DNA of 35,597 nucleotides, taken from positions 1 through 35,597 of the forward strand of contig JACOUH010000147.1 in the NCBI GenBank assembly GCA_016177925.1. The letters are read 5' to 3'. This document shows, in pieces, positions 1 through 8,017 of the stretch. The position numbers were made by a program, and so were the translations under genes. Below the pieces are notes generated by a model, which worked only from the letters and a program-made list of their open reading frames with translations, was not told where the DNA came from and did no database searches. Position 1 is the first letter of the stretch; the number at the start of each line of letters is the position of its first letter. The DNA is from Planctomycetota bacterium (GTDB lineage Bacteria; Planctomycetota; Planctomycetia; Gemmatales; Gemmataceae).

Positions 1-306
1 AGCGTCTGCGAGTGCGAGCGCATCACTGAGCCGAACCTGGCGCAGGCGCTGCACACGCTCAACAGCGAGACGATCATGGCCAAGATCGCCAGCCCACAGG
101 GCCGCATCGCCAAGCTACTGGCGGCGAAGAAGCCCGACGCGGAGATCGTGAGTGAGTTATATCTTGCGACGCTGAACCGTCCTCCCACCGCGGCAGAGCA
201 GGACGCCTTGAAGAAGTTGCGGGTTGAGGCGGCGGACGCAAAGAGCTTCTATGAAGACCTGCTGTGGTCGCTGCTCAACTCGAAGCACTTCCTCTTCGTG
301 CGCTGA
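1..306 (+). CDS. DUF1553-family protein, C-terminal end (partial)
   Basis: The reading frame is open from the first base and ends in TGA at 304-306, giving the last 101 residues of a larger protein. The fragment carries the usual C-terminal pattern of planctomycete DUF1549/DUF1553 (PSD1-type) proteins: CECER near the start, a helix containing LHTLNSETI, then ELYLATLNRPPTAAEQ and a final LLWSLLNSKHFLF. These proteins are large, usually exported, often carry a cytochrome-c-like domain at the N-terminus, and usually sit beside a DUF1501 gene. Here the only DUF1501 gene is more than 21 kb away. Their biochemical role is unknown. The N-terminus lies outside the window, so the signal peptide and heme site cannot be checked. 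The family call is fairly sure. Confidence 0.85.
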   Translation, partial: SVCECERITEPNLAQALHTLNSETIMAKIASPQGRIAKLLAAKKPDAEIVSELYLATLNRPPTAAEQDALKKLRVEAADAKSFYEDLLWSLLNSKHFLFVR

Positions 307-480
307 GCAAGAGCGGACGCGGGCCGCTGATTTCTCCTTCCCTCCCTCCGAAGCGGGGGGAGGCCGGACGTGGACCCCCTGCTGAAGAAGGTTCACAAAG
401 ACAAGTAGGGGGCTGGCTTCCTCTCGGGGGCGTCGGGCGGTATGCTATCGCAGTCGAGCCGCCCGCAGGAGGAGGGAGAC

Positions 481-1290
481 ATGAAATCGCCGTTTCCTGG
501 CATGGACCCGTACATCGAGGCCCGCGGTCTTTGGCGGGACTTCCACGCGCGCCTGGTGAACCGCATCATCGACGTGCTGGAACAAGTCCTGCCGACGAAG
601 TATCGTGTGCGCGCTGAACAACGGGAGATCATTGAACTCGTTGAGCAAGAAGGTAAGCGGGACCGTTCCATCTATCCCGACGTGGGTGTCACTGGGCCCC
701 TTTCTCGACCCCCCGGCGGTGAAGGGGGCATTGCGATTGCTGAGCCGGCGACGGCAAGTCCCCCGATGACCCTGCGGGCCTTCGTCGCCGAGGAGTTCCG
801 CGAGCGGTTCGTCGAGGTTCTCACGACCGAGCCGGAACGCCGGCTCGTCACCTGCATCGAAGTGCTGTCCCCGTCGAACAAACGGCACGGCTCGACCAGT
901 CGCGAACAGTACCTGCGCAAACGCCAGGCGCTGCTGCTGGGCGAAGCCAACCTGGTCGAGATTGATTTGCTCCGCGGCGGCGAGCGGATGCCGATGCTCG
1001 ACCCTCTCCCGATCAGTCCCTACTATCTGCTCGTTGGGCGATGGAATCAGGAGGCGAGGTGCCAGGTCTGGCCGGCGAGTTATCTTCGCGGCCTGTCTTA
1101 TGTCCCCATCCCGTTGGACCAGCCCGACTCGGACGTGATGCTCGATCTCCAGCCGATGTTGGACGCGATCTACGAGCGCAGCCGCTACGGGCTGGACATC
1201 GACTACACAAAGCCGCTCGACCCACCACTCCCCGAAGCCGACCGTGCCTGGCTGCAAGAACAGCTCAAGGTGCGGCAGACGGCCTCGTGA
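481..1290 (+). CDS. DUF4058 family protein
   Basis: The start at 481 is chosen because GGAGGAGGGAGAC lies directly upstream and because the protein then begins MKSPFPGMDPYIE, the hallmark N-terminus of DUF4058. The upstream in-frame ATG at 442 would add 13 unconserved residues. The product is 269 aa, near the family length. Other family-like segments are RIIDVLEQVLPTKYRVRAEQ, TCIEVLSPSNKR and LVEIDLLRGGERMP. The core resembles the PD-(D/E)xK-like fold of Uma2-type proteins (IEVLSPxNK ... VEIDLLR), but nuclease activity is an inference. DUF4058 genes are common in cyanobacteria and planctomycetes in many copies and have no established function. A convergent gene pair follows after 157 bp, in which no gene is seen. 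Confidence 0.85.
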   Translation: MKSPFPGMDPYIEARGLWRDFHARLVNRIIDVLEQVLPTKYRVRAEQREIIELVEQEGKRDRSIYPDVGVTGPLSRPPGGEGGIAIAEPATASPPMTLRAFVAEEFRERFVEVLTTEPERRLVTCIEVLSPSNKRHGSTSREQYLRKRQALLLGEANLVEIDLLRGGERMPMLDPLPISPYYLLVGRWNQEARCQVWPASYLRGLSYVPIPLDQPDSDVMLDLQPMLDAIYERSRYGLDIDYTKPLDPPLPEADRAWLQEQLKVRQTAS

Positions 1291-1338
1291 GAAACAGGGC
1301 ATGGCGGATGGCGGATGACCGACCAGGCTGAAACGGTC

Positions 1339-1361
1339 GCGAGAGACTCTTCCCATCCACA
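1339..1361 (+). repeat. 23-nt direct repeat, left copy
   Basis: A 23-nt stretch beginning GCGAGAGAC and ending CCATCCACA recurs in the same orientation at 2310-2332 with two mismatches. The two copies bracket the retropepsin-like/DUF5678 gene pair. They have no inverted-repeat character and no transposase is near. Confidence 0.6.
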
Positions 1362-1447
1362 ATCTACAAGAAACCGAGGTCGGGTGCAGTGCATGCGCAC
1401 GCACTGGCAGGCCGACGTCGACCTCGCTGGCGTGTGCGACAAGGTCG

Positions 1448-1909
1448 TTACGGGAGCTGGATACTTCCTTGTTGCGGCGGCGGTCCCAGCAGAAGACCCG
1501 CCTGGTTCGCCAGGAAGAATTCCAGCCCCAGCAGAACGGGCACGCGCTCGCCGGGTGGATCGCTGCGGGGGAACTTCGCGAGCATCGGGAACGGTCCCCG
1601 AACCGTCGGCCGCTGTCGAGTGGGAAGCCAGACGTCAATCTCGCCCAGATCACAGGGCTGCCCGGCCCAGGTCGTTTGCATCCCGGTGGCTTGCCACGAC
1701 AGCCGCCCGTGGTGAATGTAGAACGGGATAACGGAGAGCGGCGCTCCCGTATCGAGCCAGCATCGCTCGGAGCGCATGCGCGGGCGAGGCGGCGCCGACC
1801 GGAAGAACAGGCGAAGACGCAGGCGGGCCACCGCAAGCACCCGGCTGCCCACGGGAATCTGTTGGACCGACCAGGTGATCGGAGTGGTGCGCGCGGGAGG
1901 TGCGGTCAT
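1448..1909 (-). CDS. Retropepsin-like aspartic protease
   Basis: A 153-aa protein with one pepsin-type active-site motif, LDTGAPLSVIP (Asp53-Thr-Gly), and a second hydrophobic-hydrophobic-Gly motif, PVLLGLEFF, near the C-terminus. This is the layout of single-domain retroviral-type proteases, which act as homodimers, each chain giving one Asp. The length fits that class. No signal peptide or membrane segment is visible, so it is probably cytoplasmic. It starts 15 bp after the stop of the DUF5678-like gene on the same strand and is likely co-transcribed with it. The substrate is unknown; cleavage of or binding to the small partner is possible but not shown. The Shine-Dalgarno sequence is weak, in keeping with coupling to the upstream gene. 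Confidence 0.7.
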   Translation of the reverse strand: MTAPPARTTPITWSVQQIPVGSRVLAVARLRLRLFFRSAPPRPRMRSERCWLDTGAPLSVIPFYIHHGRLSWQATGMQTTWAGQPCDLGEIDVWLPTRQRPTVRGPFPMLAKFPRSDPPGERVPVLLGLEFFLANQAGLLLGPPPQQGSIQLP

Positions 1910-1924
1910 GGGGGCTTCGCTCTG

Positions 1925-2170
1925 TCAGTGAGGGATTTCCCACAATCCCGCCCGGGGCACGGCAACCACGACCAACTCTTCTGGAGGGCACTGTTCCTGC
2001 GCGGCGGCCTGGGCGAGTAAGGCGTCCCGGTCACTGCCGATCGCCACCACTCGCTTGTTCCGAACCACGACCAGCTTCCCCTCCTGCTCCTGGACTTCCG
2101 GCGCCGTCTCGGCCCAGTCGAGGTCGTCCGCCAGGCGCTGTTCGATCTCGTTCAACGTGTACTCGTTCAT
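1925..2170 (-). CDS. Small DUF5678-like protein
   Basis: An 81-aa protein starting at the ATG at 2170 (MNEYTLNEIEQRLADDL). A longer frame exists upstream, but the extension is low-complexity and looks non-coding. The second half, with KLVVVRNKRVVAIGSDRDAL followed by EELVVVAVPRAGLWEIPH, resembles DUF5678 domains, small proteins with a short beta-hairpin of the type GkwVaivdgrVva followed by a helix. It is the first gene of a two-gene unit with the retropepsin-like protease. A protease next to a small acidic helix-plus-hairpin protein is a recurrent layout in cyanobacteria and planctomycetes as far as I recall, and could be a regulator/effector or toxin-antitoxin type pair. The role is unproven. 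Confidence 0.65.
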   Translation of the reverse strand: MNEYTLNEIEQRLADDLDWAETAPEVQEQEGKLVVVRNKRVVAIGSDRDALLAQAAAQEQCPPEELVVVAVPRAGLWEIPH

Positions 2171-2235
2171 GAGGGCCCCGGGTTGCTGGCTCTGGTAGGG
2201 GTGTCTGCTCACGGTGCAGTGAGCCAACTTCTTTG

Positions 2236-2243
2236 ATTGTATA
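2236..2243 (-). promoter_or_regulatory. Possible -10 element for the DUF5678/retropepsin pair
   Basis: On the minus strand the sequence AGTATACAAT lies about 65 nt before the ATG at 2170. It resembles an extended -10 box in otherwise GC-rich DNA. No good -35 box is found at 16-18 nt, so the call is weak. Confidence 0.25.
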
Positions 2244-2309
2244 CTCAACTCTCCCCGCGTTGCGGATAGTCCTGAGGATCGCACACAGAGGACGGGAGAA
2301 AGAGCGCCC

Positions 2310-2332
2310 GCGAGAGACGCTTTCCATCCACA
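2310..2332 (+). repeat. 23-nt direct repeat, right copy
   Basis: Matches 1339-1361 at 21 of 23 positions in the same orientation. It lies between the DUF5678 gene and the end of the zinc-ribbon membrane protein gene. Together the copies frame a module of about 1 kb. Confidence 0.6.
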
Positions 2333-2342
2333 GACGGAGCGG

Positions 2343-3485
2343 TCACTGAAGCCGGCTGGACGGCATCTCGGGTAGAAATGGGGAGCAATCCGCCGAGGTC
2401 AAGGGGTTCGGTTCTCCGGAGCCGCCTGGGGCCCGATGGCACCATACCCCCAGCAGCCGGAGCAGGAAGGTCGTCCCGAACAACCCACTGAGCCAGCAGC
2501 CCGCCAGCAGCAGCCCGCCCATCCCCGGGCGACGGTGAAGCTCTTCCAGCCCGGCGAGCAGCAGCCGGCCGTGGGCCAGGGCCGCCACCCCTCCCGCCAG
2601 GGCCGCCACCACCAGCCGGTCCCCCACCCGACCGACCAGCCGGGCGACCGCCAGCGGGTTCGCGTCGAGCAGTCGCCCGCGCTGACTGACCGCCAGTAAC
2701 AGGAGCAACCACGAGCCGACTGCCAGCACGACCAGCTCCGCCAGGATCAGCTCGTCCAGCAGGTCCAAGTCGCCACAGTGGAGCCAGTAGAGGAAGCCCC
2801 CCGCCGCCAGAAGGGCCGGGCCGGCGAGAAAACAGACCAGCCAGGTCGCAACGCTCCTCAGCAGCAAGGCCAGGCCGCAGGCTGGAGGGCGGACCGGGCC
2901 GGGTTCGCCGGCCCGAGCGGAGGCGAGCACGCGCTGGAGGAAGCCGCACGCCAGCAGGAGATAGACGAAGAGGGGAGCAAACAGGAACGGCCACTGTTGT
3001 CCGACCAGGAATTCCTGCCGGGGCACCAGTATCTGCACCGGGGCCCCGGTCAACACGGCCAGCCCGCCTGCCAGGACGAGCACCAGCCGCCAGGCACGCA
3101 GCGGGTACAGGAGGCACTGATACCAGCGCGTCTCCAACGGCCAACCGGGCCAGGCCGCCGCTTCTCGCCGGGATTCCTCCGGCGAGAGTACGTGGACAGC
3201 GCCGAGGTTCAGAGGCCGGGGTGCGGGGACCGGCCCGACTGCGGCGATGCGGTCCGGCTCGTGTCGGGCTGGGCCGGGGGATGTCAGCGGGGCGGGCAGT
3301 GCGTTCTTCCGCGCCCGCCGCCGCTCGTCGGGTGTCATCGGCCCCAAGGCGGTGCCCGGGTGGGTCGGCCGCAGAGACGGAATGCCGACCGGGGACCCGC
3401 AACGGGGGCAGACCGATCGGCGCGACGCCATCTCGTCGCGAGCCCGGAGGTGCTTGCCACAGCCGCAGATAAACTTGATCGCCAT
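2343..3485 (-). CDS. Zinc-ribbon multi-pass membrane protein
   Basis: A 380-aa protein starting MAIKFICGCGKHLRARDE. Residues 7-29 hold two Cys pairs (CGC and CPRC), a zinc-ribbon arrangement often seen at the N-terminus of planctomycete membrane proteins. A hydrophilic linker follows, then about six hydrophobic segments between roughly residues 120 and 365, for example LVLVLAGGLAVLTG, FLFAPLFVYLLLACGFL, LAELVVLAVGSWLLLLLA and GGLLLAGCWLSGLFG. No enzymatic motif is seen. The start at 3485 lies 29 bp after the stop of the di-heme cytochrome gene on the same strand, so the two are probably one operon. A longer upstream frame overlaps the cytochrome gene and is rejected. The function is unknown. 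Confidence 0.7.
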   Translation of the reverse strand: MAIKFICGCGKHLRARDEMASRRSVCPRCGSPVGIPSLRPTHPGTALGPMTPDERRRARKNALPAPLTSPGPARHEPDRIAAVGPVPAPRPLNLGAVHVLSPEESRREAAAWPGWPLETRWYQCLLYPLRAWRLVLVLAGGLAVLTGAPVQILVPRQEFLVGQQWPFLFAPLFVYLLLACGFLQRVLASARAGEPGPVRPPACGLALLLRSVATWLVCFLAGPALLAAGGFLYWLHCGDLDLLDELILAELVVLAVGSWLLLLLAVSQRGRLLDANPLAVARLVGRVGDRLVVAALAGGVAALAHGRLLLAGLEELHRRPGMGGLLLAGCWLSGLFGTTFLLRLLGVWCHRAPGGSGEPNPLTSADCSPFLPEMPSSRLQ

Positions 3486-3514
3486 CGGTCGCTTCTTGCT
3501 CAGCTCCGGCCTGC

Positions 3515-4783
3515 TCACGGCGCCCGCATGGTCGTCAGGAACGCGATGAGTTGGGCCTTCGCGGCGATGTTCAAGGCGGCGAACTGGCGCGCGGACCGTG
3601 TACCCTGGCCGCCATGCATCCGGATCGCCTCCTCCAGCGTGGCCGCCCGGCCGTCGTGCAGGTAAGGAGCCGAGTCCGCCACGCCCCACAGGGGCGGTGT
3701 GCGCCACTCGCTCGGCAACGGGCCCTCACCCGGCTCGGCGTCCGGCACGGGGACCGGGCGGCCATTGTAGGAGCCGCCCCCTTGGAGCTCCTGGCCCATG
3801 CGGTGCAGGAGCAAATCGCTGTAGATCCCCTCCACAGGCCCGAGGTCGGGCGTGTGGCAGTCCGCACAGCCGACGGCGTGGAACAGCCGTTTCCCCGCCA
3901 GAGCGTCCTCACGGGCCCGGGACGTCTCCGGTGGCCGCTCGACCGACCGTGGCAGGGAGGCGACGAAGGCAGTCAGTTGGTCGCACTGCTCCAGCGTTAG
4001 GTCGAGTCCCGGCGAGCGGCAATCGGGCTTGCCCAGCGGCGCGGGCTGGGCGTGCCCCGGGTTGCCGAGCCCCAGCTCGTTGGCGCAGGCCGCCTGCACG
4101 AAGTCGGCCAGGCTCGCGGCCTGGCCCTTCCAGCCGAACTTGCCTACCCGGCCGTCGGTCAGGCGCGGGGCACGGCCAACGGGCAGATGCTCCGACTCGG
4201 GCGGCGCCAAGCCCCAGCGCAGCCGTTGCCCCTTCTCCTGGGCAAGGAGGACGCGGGCGGGGAGGTCATCGATCAGCTTCGCGCCGAACAGGGCGGGGGT
4301 GTTTCGCTGCGAGACATGCACCCCGGGCGGGAAAGGGATGGCCTCGCGCTCCCGACCGGGCAGCGGCACCAGGAGGGCCAGGGCTGGCCGCGCGATCGCG
4401 GGCAGTTCCGGGTGGACGTGGCGCAGCGTCTCCTGGTAACGGACGGCGCGGGCGTGAACGACGCCCTGGCGGGTGGTGCCGTCGTTGTTGCGAACGGTGA
4501 AGATCGTGACGTTGCTCTCCAGCCCGCCGCTGCCGCCGGGCCCGCCTCGCTGGTGGCAGGCGACGCAGGAGGTGGCGTTGAAGACCGGGCCGAGGCCGTC
4601 GCCGTCCGGGGCCAGCGGGTCCTCGGGCTTCCACTCGTGGTTGAACAACTCCTCCCCGGCCTGGGCCATGGCCGGGTCCACCGGCTGGGACCACGAAATC
4701 TTCCACGTCAGCACGCGAACCCCTACCGGCACGAGGGCCAGCAGCGCCGCCAGGAGGTACCAGGTGAGGCGGGACCGTTTCAT
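3515..4783 (-). CDS. Di-heme cytochrome c, DUF1111 (thiol oxidoreductase-like) family
   Basis: A 422-aa protein with an N-terminal membrane anchor or signal (WYLLAALLALVPVGVRVL) and two heme c attachment sites, CVACH at residues 73-77 and CADCH at 306-310. The segment DGDGLGPVFNATSCVACH and the C-terminal TPPLWGVADSAPYLHDGRA are typical of DUF1111 di-heme proteins, which are related to MauG/cytochrome c peroxidases and act in the periplasm. The electron partner and substrate are unknown. The start at 4783 has GGAAGG upstream at a good distance; an alternative ATG seven codons upstream is possible. The gene is followed 29 bp later by the zinc-ribbon membrane protein. Confidence 0.85.
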   Translation of the reverse strand: MKRSRLTWYLLAALLALVPVGVRVLTWKISWSQPVDPAMAQAGEELFNHEWKPEDPLAPDGDGLGPVFNATSCVACHQRGGPGGSGGLESNVTIFTVRNNDGTTRQGVVHARAVRYQETLRHVHPELPAIARPALALLVPLPGREREAIPFPPGVHVSQRNTPALFGAKLIDDLPARVLLAQEKGQRLRWGLAPPESEHLPVGRAPRLTDGRVGKFGWKGQAASLADFVQAACANELGLGNPGHAQPAPLGKPDCRSPGLDLTLEQCDQLTAFVASLPRSVERPPETSRAREDALAGKRLFHAVGCADCHTPDLGPVEGIYSDLLLHRMGQELQGGGSYNGRPVPVPDAEPGEGPLPSEWRTPPLWGVADSAPYLHDGRAATLEEAIRMHGGQGTRSARQFAALNIAAKAQLIAFLTTMRAP

Positions 4784-4974
4784 GGGAAAAACCTTCCACG
4801 GCATGGGTTTCGTCTGCGATCTGCCCGACGGAGCATTATCGCCCCGAGCCCAGCGAGTGACAAGCATTTTCCGCCCGCCGCTTGCCCGCTTGCCCGGTTG
4901 CCCGGCGGACGGTCGAACCCGATGAGCGGTCGCTGCAGACCGACGCCGACATTGCACGCCGAGGACGGGAGCAA

Positions 4975-5655
4975 TCAGGCGGGTCGCTGGGCTTGCATCT
5001 GGAGGGTGAACAGGGGAAAGCCATCGCTGCCCGGCTGCTGCGTCAGGCGAAACCAGCGGTCGAACACCTCGGACCGCAACCAGCCGGAGCGTTTGCGGCC
5101 ACCCACATAGCCCCGTTCGGTCCGCCGCAGGATCTCGAAGCGGAGCGGCTCCTGCCGGGCATCGACCAGCCAGTATTCGCGGATGCCCGCCTCGGCGTAG
5201 GCCTGACGCAGGATTATCGTGTCCTTTTCCACCGAGCTGTCGCTGACCACCTCCAGCACCATGTCCGGCGTCCCTTCTAGCTCCACGTGTCCGCGTGTCC
5301 TGCCCTCCACCACGCGCACCAGTCCCTGCTCCAAACTCGCCGTGGAAACGAACGTCCCATCGGGCTGGTTCGATACGTCGGCGTCGGCGTTGCTCAGAAA
5401 CGCCCCGTCCGTGAAGTAGCGCCCCATGCGGTTGGTTTTGACCGAAACGTGCAGTACGGTGTTGATCTCGCTCTTGACCTGGTTGTGGTCGAATAGCTGC
5501 TCCATGCTCAGGTCCACCCACACGTCGCCCTTGAGGAACGCGATCCGCCCCTTCTCGGGGAAGGCATCGTCATCAGCCCAGCGGCGAAACGATTCCAGGT
5601 CCACCACCCAGTTGGGTATCTGAATCCGTTCGTCATCCAGCGTAAAGCGAATCAT
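4975..5655 (-). CDS. Uma2 family (DUF820) putative endonuclease
   Basis: A 226-aa protein with the signature of the Uma2/DUF820 family: EGTPDMVLEVVSDSS, then Lys in SVEKDTI, a Tyr in the following helix, and GIREYWLVDARQEPL. The fold belongs to the PD-(D/E)xK restriction-nuclease superfamily, but cellular function is unknown and these genes occur in dozens of copies in cyanobacteria and planctomycetes. The start is supported by GAGGAG eight bases upstream. The internal stretch GRIAFLKGDVWVDLSMEQ also matches the family. It reads away from the acyl-CoA ligase gene across a 481-bp divergent intergenic region. Confidence 0.85.
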   Translation of the reverse strand: MIRFTLDDERIQIPNWVVDLESFRRWADDDAFPEKGRIAFLKGDVWVDLSMEQLFDHNQVKSEINTVLHVSVKTNRMGRYFTDGAFLSNADADVSNQPDGTFVSTASLEQGLVRVVEGRTRGHVELEGTPDMVLEVVSDSSVEKDTIILRQAYAEAGIREYWLVDARQEPLRFEILRRTERGYVGGRKRSGWLRSEVFDRWFRLTQQPGSDGFPLFTLQMQAQRPA

Positions 5656-6136
5656 GGTCTCCTCGGTACGAGTTCGGTTCAGCCGCGTCGGGATTGTACC
5701 GGCGGCCGGGACGAAGAATCCAGCCGAACGGAACCAGTCGCTCAGTCATTGGCCGGCCTCCCGGGAGAGTGCATCCGTGCCCCGGCAGGTCGGTCGGCCG
5801 TTACGATCGTACCAATCGGCAGCGCCCACGTCGCTCGCCCATTTCCCCACTATTTACAGTTGTTAATGGGTTGTCCGCGGCGTGGCGCCGCCCTACAATG
5901 AATACTAGGGGAAGAGTCGAGAGGTCATCGAGAAACTCTGAACCACCTATCTTCCATCGATTTGGCTGTGAGGGGGTCTTCGGAACGACCTCCCACGAGT
6001 GCTCCTGGGGCGGATTTCTGTCGGATCGTTGTTCGTCGAAGGGTTTCGCACCTCTCGCCCGGCGTTCCCGTCGTCCGTGCTGCCGCCTTGCGCAGAGCAG
6101 ACGGCCCTGCCATCTCTGGATGAGGAGAGGATCGCG
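5656..6136. other. 481-bp divergent intergenic region with long 5' leader
   Basis: No gene is seen. On the minus strand a TACAAT box (revcomp at 5693-5698) may serve the Uma2 gene, though its -35 is poor. On the plus strand a better promoter lies at 5871-5899, which would give the ligase a 5' leader of about 230 nt. That leader contains a small hairpin around 5971-5993 (GGGGTC paired with GACCTC). No known riboswitch was recognised. Confidence 0.4.
5871..5899 (+). promoter_or_regulatory. Putative sigma-70-type promoter for the acyl-CoA ligase
   Basis: TTGTCC at 5871-5876 and TACAAT at 5894-5899 are separated by exactly 17 nt. The spacer is itself GC-rich and partly palindromic. Transcription would start near 5906. 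The call rests on spacing and consensus only. Confidence 0.45.
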
Positions 6137-7894
6137 ATGAAGCACAACCCGGAACACTTTGCCGGTAGCCCTGCCTCAATACCGTGGCAGCAGGAGTGGG
6201 TCGATCACTACTCCTGCGACCTGCCGACCTGCGTTCCCTACCCGCGTACCCCGCTGACCGTCCTGCTGGAACGAGCGGCGTTGCGGTTCCCCGACCACCC
6301 TGCCTGCACCCTCTATGGACGGTCGATCAGCTACGCCGAACTCGACGACCGAGCCCGCCGGCTGGCGACGTCGCTGGTCCGCCTCGGTGCCGGCCCGGGC
6401 CGCCACGTCGGCCTGCTGCTGCCGAACATGCCGGAGTACCTGATCGCCCTGCAAGCGACCTGGCTGACCGGCGCCACCGTCCTGCAGCTGAGCCCGCTGA
6501 TGGTCGCCGAGGAGCTGCACCACTGGCTTGAGGCGACGGGCTGTCACCTGGCGATCACGCTCGACTTGCTGGCGCCGAACTTGCTGCCTTCGCTGGCCCA
6601 CGGTCCCCTCGAGCACCTGGTCGTCACGTCGCTGGCGGAGCGGCTGGCGATGTGGAAGGGCTGGCTGTATCGCCTGGCACGGTACCGCCGCGGCGGCGGG
6701 CTGCGGCTGCGCGGCGACGAGAAGCAACACCTGTTCGACAGCCTGCTGTCGGCCGAGCCGATCGGGGCACCCGCGCGAGCGGGTCGGGGCGCCGAGGTCG
6801 ACCCCGCCCAGGACGTGGCCGTGCTGGCGCCGACGGGCGGGACGACGGCATCACCCAAGGCGGTCATGCTCACGCACCGCAACCTGCTGGCCAACGCGAT
6901 GCAGCTGCGCTACTGGTACGCCGGCGAGGACGGCTCGGAGGGTATGCTCGGCGTGCTGCCGTTCTTCCACTCCTACGGACTGAGCGTGGCCGTGCTGGCG
7001 TGCTGGGCCAAGGCGGGGACGGTCCACCTCTATCCGCGTTTCGAGACGAAGGCGGTCCTGCAAGTCATCGAAAAGCAGCGGCCCGAACTGGTGCCGGCCG
7101 TGCCGGCGATGCTGAGCGGGCTGAATGCCCTGCTCCGCAAACGGCCGCACGACCTGTCGTTCATCCGCACGGTCATCTCCGGGGCGGCGGCGCTGGACCC
7201 GAACGTGCGCCGCGAGTTCGAGAGCTTCGGGGCCCGTGAGGTGATCGAGGGCTACGGCCTGACCGAGGCCAGCCCGGTGACGCACGCCAACCTGCGCGGC
7301 GAGCGCAACAAGCCGGGCACGATCGGCGTGCCGCTGGCCGACACCGAGGCGAAGGTTGTCGACCCGGGCACTGGCCGCGAGGAACTGCCGGCCGGGGCGA
7401 CCGGCGAACTGGTGGTGCGCGGTCCGCAGGTGATGAAGGGCTACTTCAACAACCCGCTGGCGACCGAGGCGGTGCTGCGCGACGGCTGGCTGTCCACCGG
7501 CGACATGGTCCGCCGCGACTCCGATGGTTATTTCACCCTTGTGGATCGCAAAAAGGACATCATCAAGACCTCGGGCTTCCTGGTCTTCCCGGCGGAAGTA
7601 GAGGAAGTGCTGATGACTTTCGCGGGCGTCGCGGAGGCGGCGGTGGTGGGGCAGCCCGACGCGGAGAAGGGAGAAGTGGTCAAAGCGCTGCTGGTGCCGC
7701 GCGAGGGAGCGCGGATCGACCTGGCCGCCCTGGAGGAGCACTGCAAGCTGCACCTGGGCAGACACAAGCGGCCGCGTCAGGTCGAGGTGGTGTCGGAACT
7801 ACCGAAGAACTTCCTCGGCAAGGTACTGCGCCGCCGGCTGCGCGAGGTCGCGGTCGTTTCCAGTCCGAGCGGCAACGGCCAGGCCCCTGGCTGA
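6137..7894 (+). CDS. AMP-forming acyl-CoA ligase (fatty-acid--CoA ligase type)
   Basis: A 585-aa member of the ANL superfamily, which activates a carboxylic acid with ATP and transfers it to CoA. Visible core motifs in order: the phosphate loop PTGGTTASPKAV (about residues 231-242), EGYGLTEASP (about 371-380), STGDMVRRDSDGYF, DRKKDIIKTSGF at the hinge, and a C-terminal catalytic Lys in NFLGKVLRRRL (about 562). The length and motif spacing fit long-chain fatty-acid--CoA ligases, but substrate length cannot be read from sequence. The start is set by GAGGAGAGG just before ATG at 6137; the longer open frame upstream runs through the leader. A short palindrome at 6769-6784 lies in a poorly conserved loop before the phosphate loop. 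Confidence 0.9.
   Translation: MKHNPEHFAGSPASIPWQQEWVDHYSCDLPTCVPYPRTPLTVLLERAALRFPDHPACTLYGRSISYAELDDRARRLATSLVRLGAGPGRHVGLLLPNMPEYLIALQATWLTGATVLQLSPLMVAEELHHWLEATGCHLAITLDLLAPNLLPSLAHGPLEHLVVTSLAERLAMWKGWLYRLARYRRGGGLRLRGDEKQHLFDSLLSAEPIGAPARAGRGAEVDPAQDVAVLAPTGGTTASPKAVMLTHRNLLANAMQLRYWYAGEDGSEGMLGVLPFFHSYGLSVAVLACWAKAGTVHLYPRFETKAVLQVIEKQRPELVPAVPAMLSGLNALLRKRPHDLSFIRTVISGAAALDPNVRREFESFGAREVIEGYGLTEASPVTHANLRGERNKPGTIGVPLADTEAKVVDPGTGREELPAGATGELVVRGPQVMKGYFNNPLATEAVLRDGWLSTGDMVRRDSDGYFTLVDRKKDIIKTSGFLVFPAEVEEVLMTFAGVAEAAVVGQPDAEKGEVVKALLVPREGARIDLAALEEHCKLHLGRHKRPRQVEVVSELPKNFLGKVLRRRLREVAVVSSPSGNGQAPG
6769..6784. repeat. Short in-gene palindrome, type ACCCGC-GNGA-GCGGGT
   Basis: A 6-bp perfect stem with a GCGA loop inside the ligase gene, encoding part of GAPARAGRGAE. 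The same element with loop GAGA occurs in the kinase gene at 15084-15099. Confidence 0.5.
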
Positions 7895-7915
7895 ACGGAA
7901 CTCCCGATCTGCAAC

Positions 7916-7963
7916 CGAACCCCGCGGACGCGCGAGAATGAGCGCTCATGTCCGCGGGGTTCG
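7916..7963. terminator. Bidirectional hairpin after the ligase gene
   Basis: A 14-bp perfect stem (CGAACCCCGCGGAC, 7916-7929, with 7950-7963) closes a 20-nt loop that itself contains the 12-nt palindrome ATGAGCGCTCAT. It lies between two convergent genes and has no long T-run, so a terminator role is inferred from position and stem strength. Confidence 0.5.
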
Positions 7964-7981
7964 TGATGCTGATCCCGTCCA

Positions 7982-8017
7982 CCGAAGCCGTGACAGCGCC
8001 CGCTGTCACGGCTTCGG
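7982..8017. terminator. 17-bp perfect hairpin overlapping the K+ channel stop codon
   Basis: Arms 7982-7998 and 8001-8017 are perfect complements with a 2-nt centre. The right arm contains the stop codon (8006-8008) and last codons of the channel gene. Together with the hairpin 18 bp to its left it separates two convergent genes. Confidence 0.5.

Noticed and set aside
307..480. Small gene between DUF1553 and DUF4058
   Set aside because: Open frames here are shadows without a ribosome site or recognisable motif.
445..1836. Long minus-strand open frame of 463 codons opposite the DUF4058 gene
   Set aside because: It runs antisense to a well-supported gene with a Shine-Dalgarno and family motifs; long open antisense frames are expected at this GC content.
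1339..2332. Insertion sequence bounded by the 23-nt repeats
   Set aside because: There is no transposase between them and no terminal inverted repeats.
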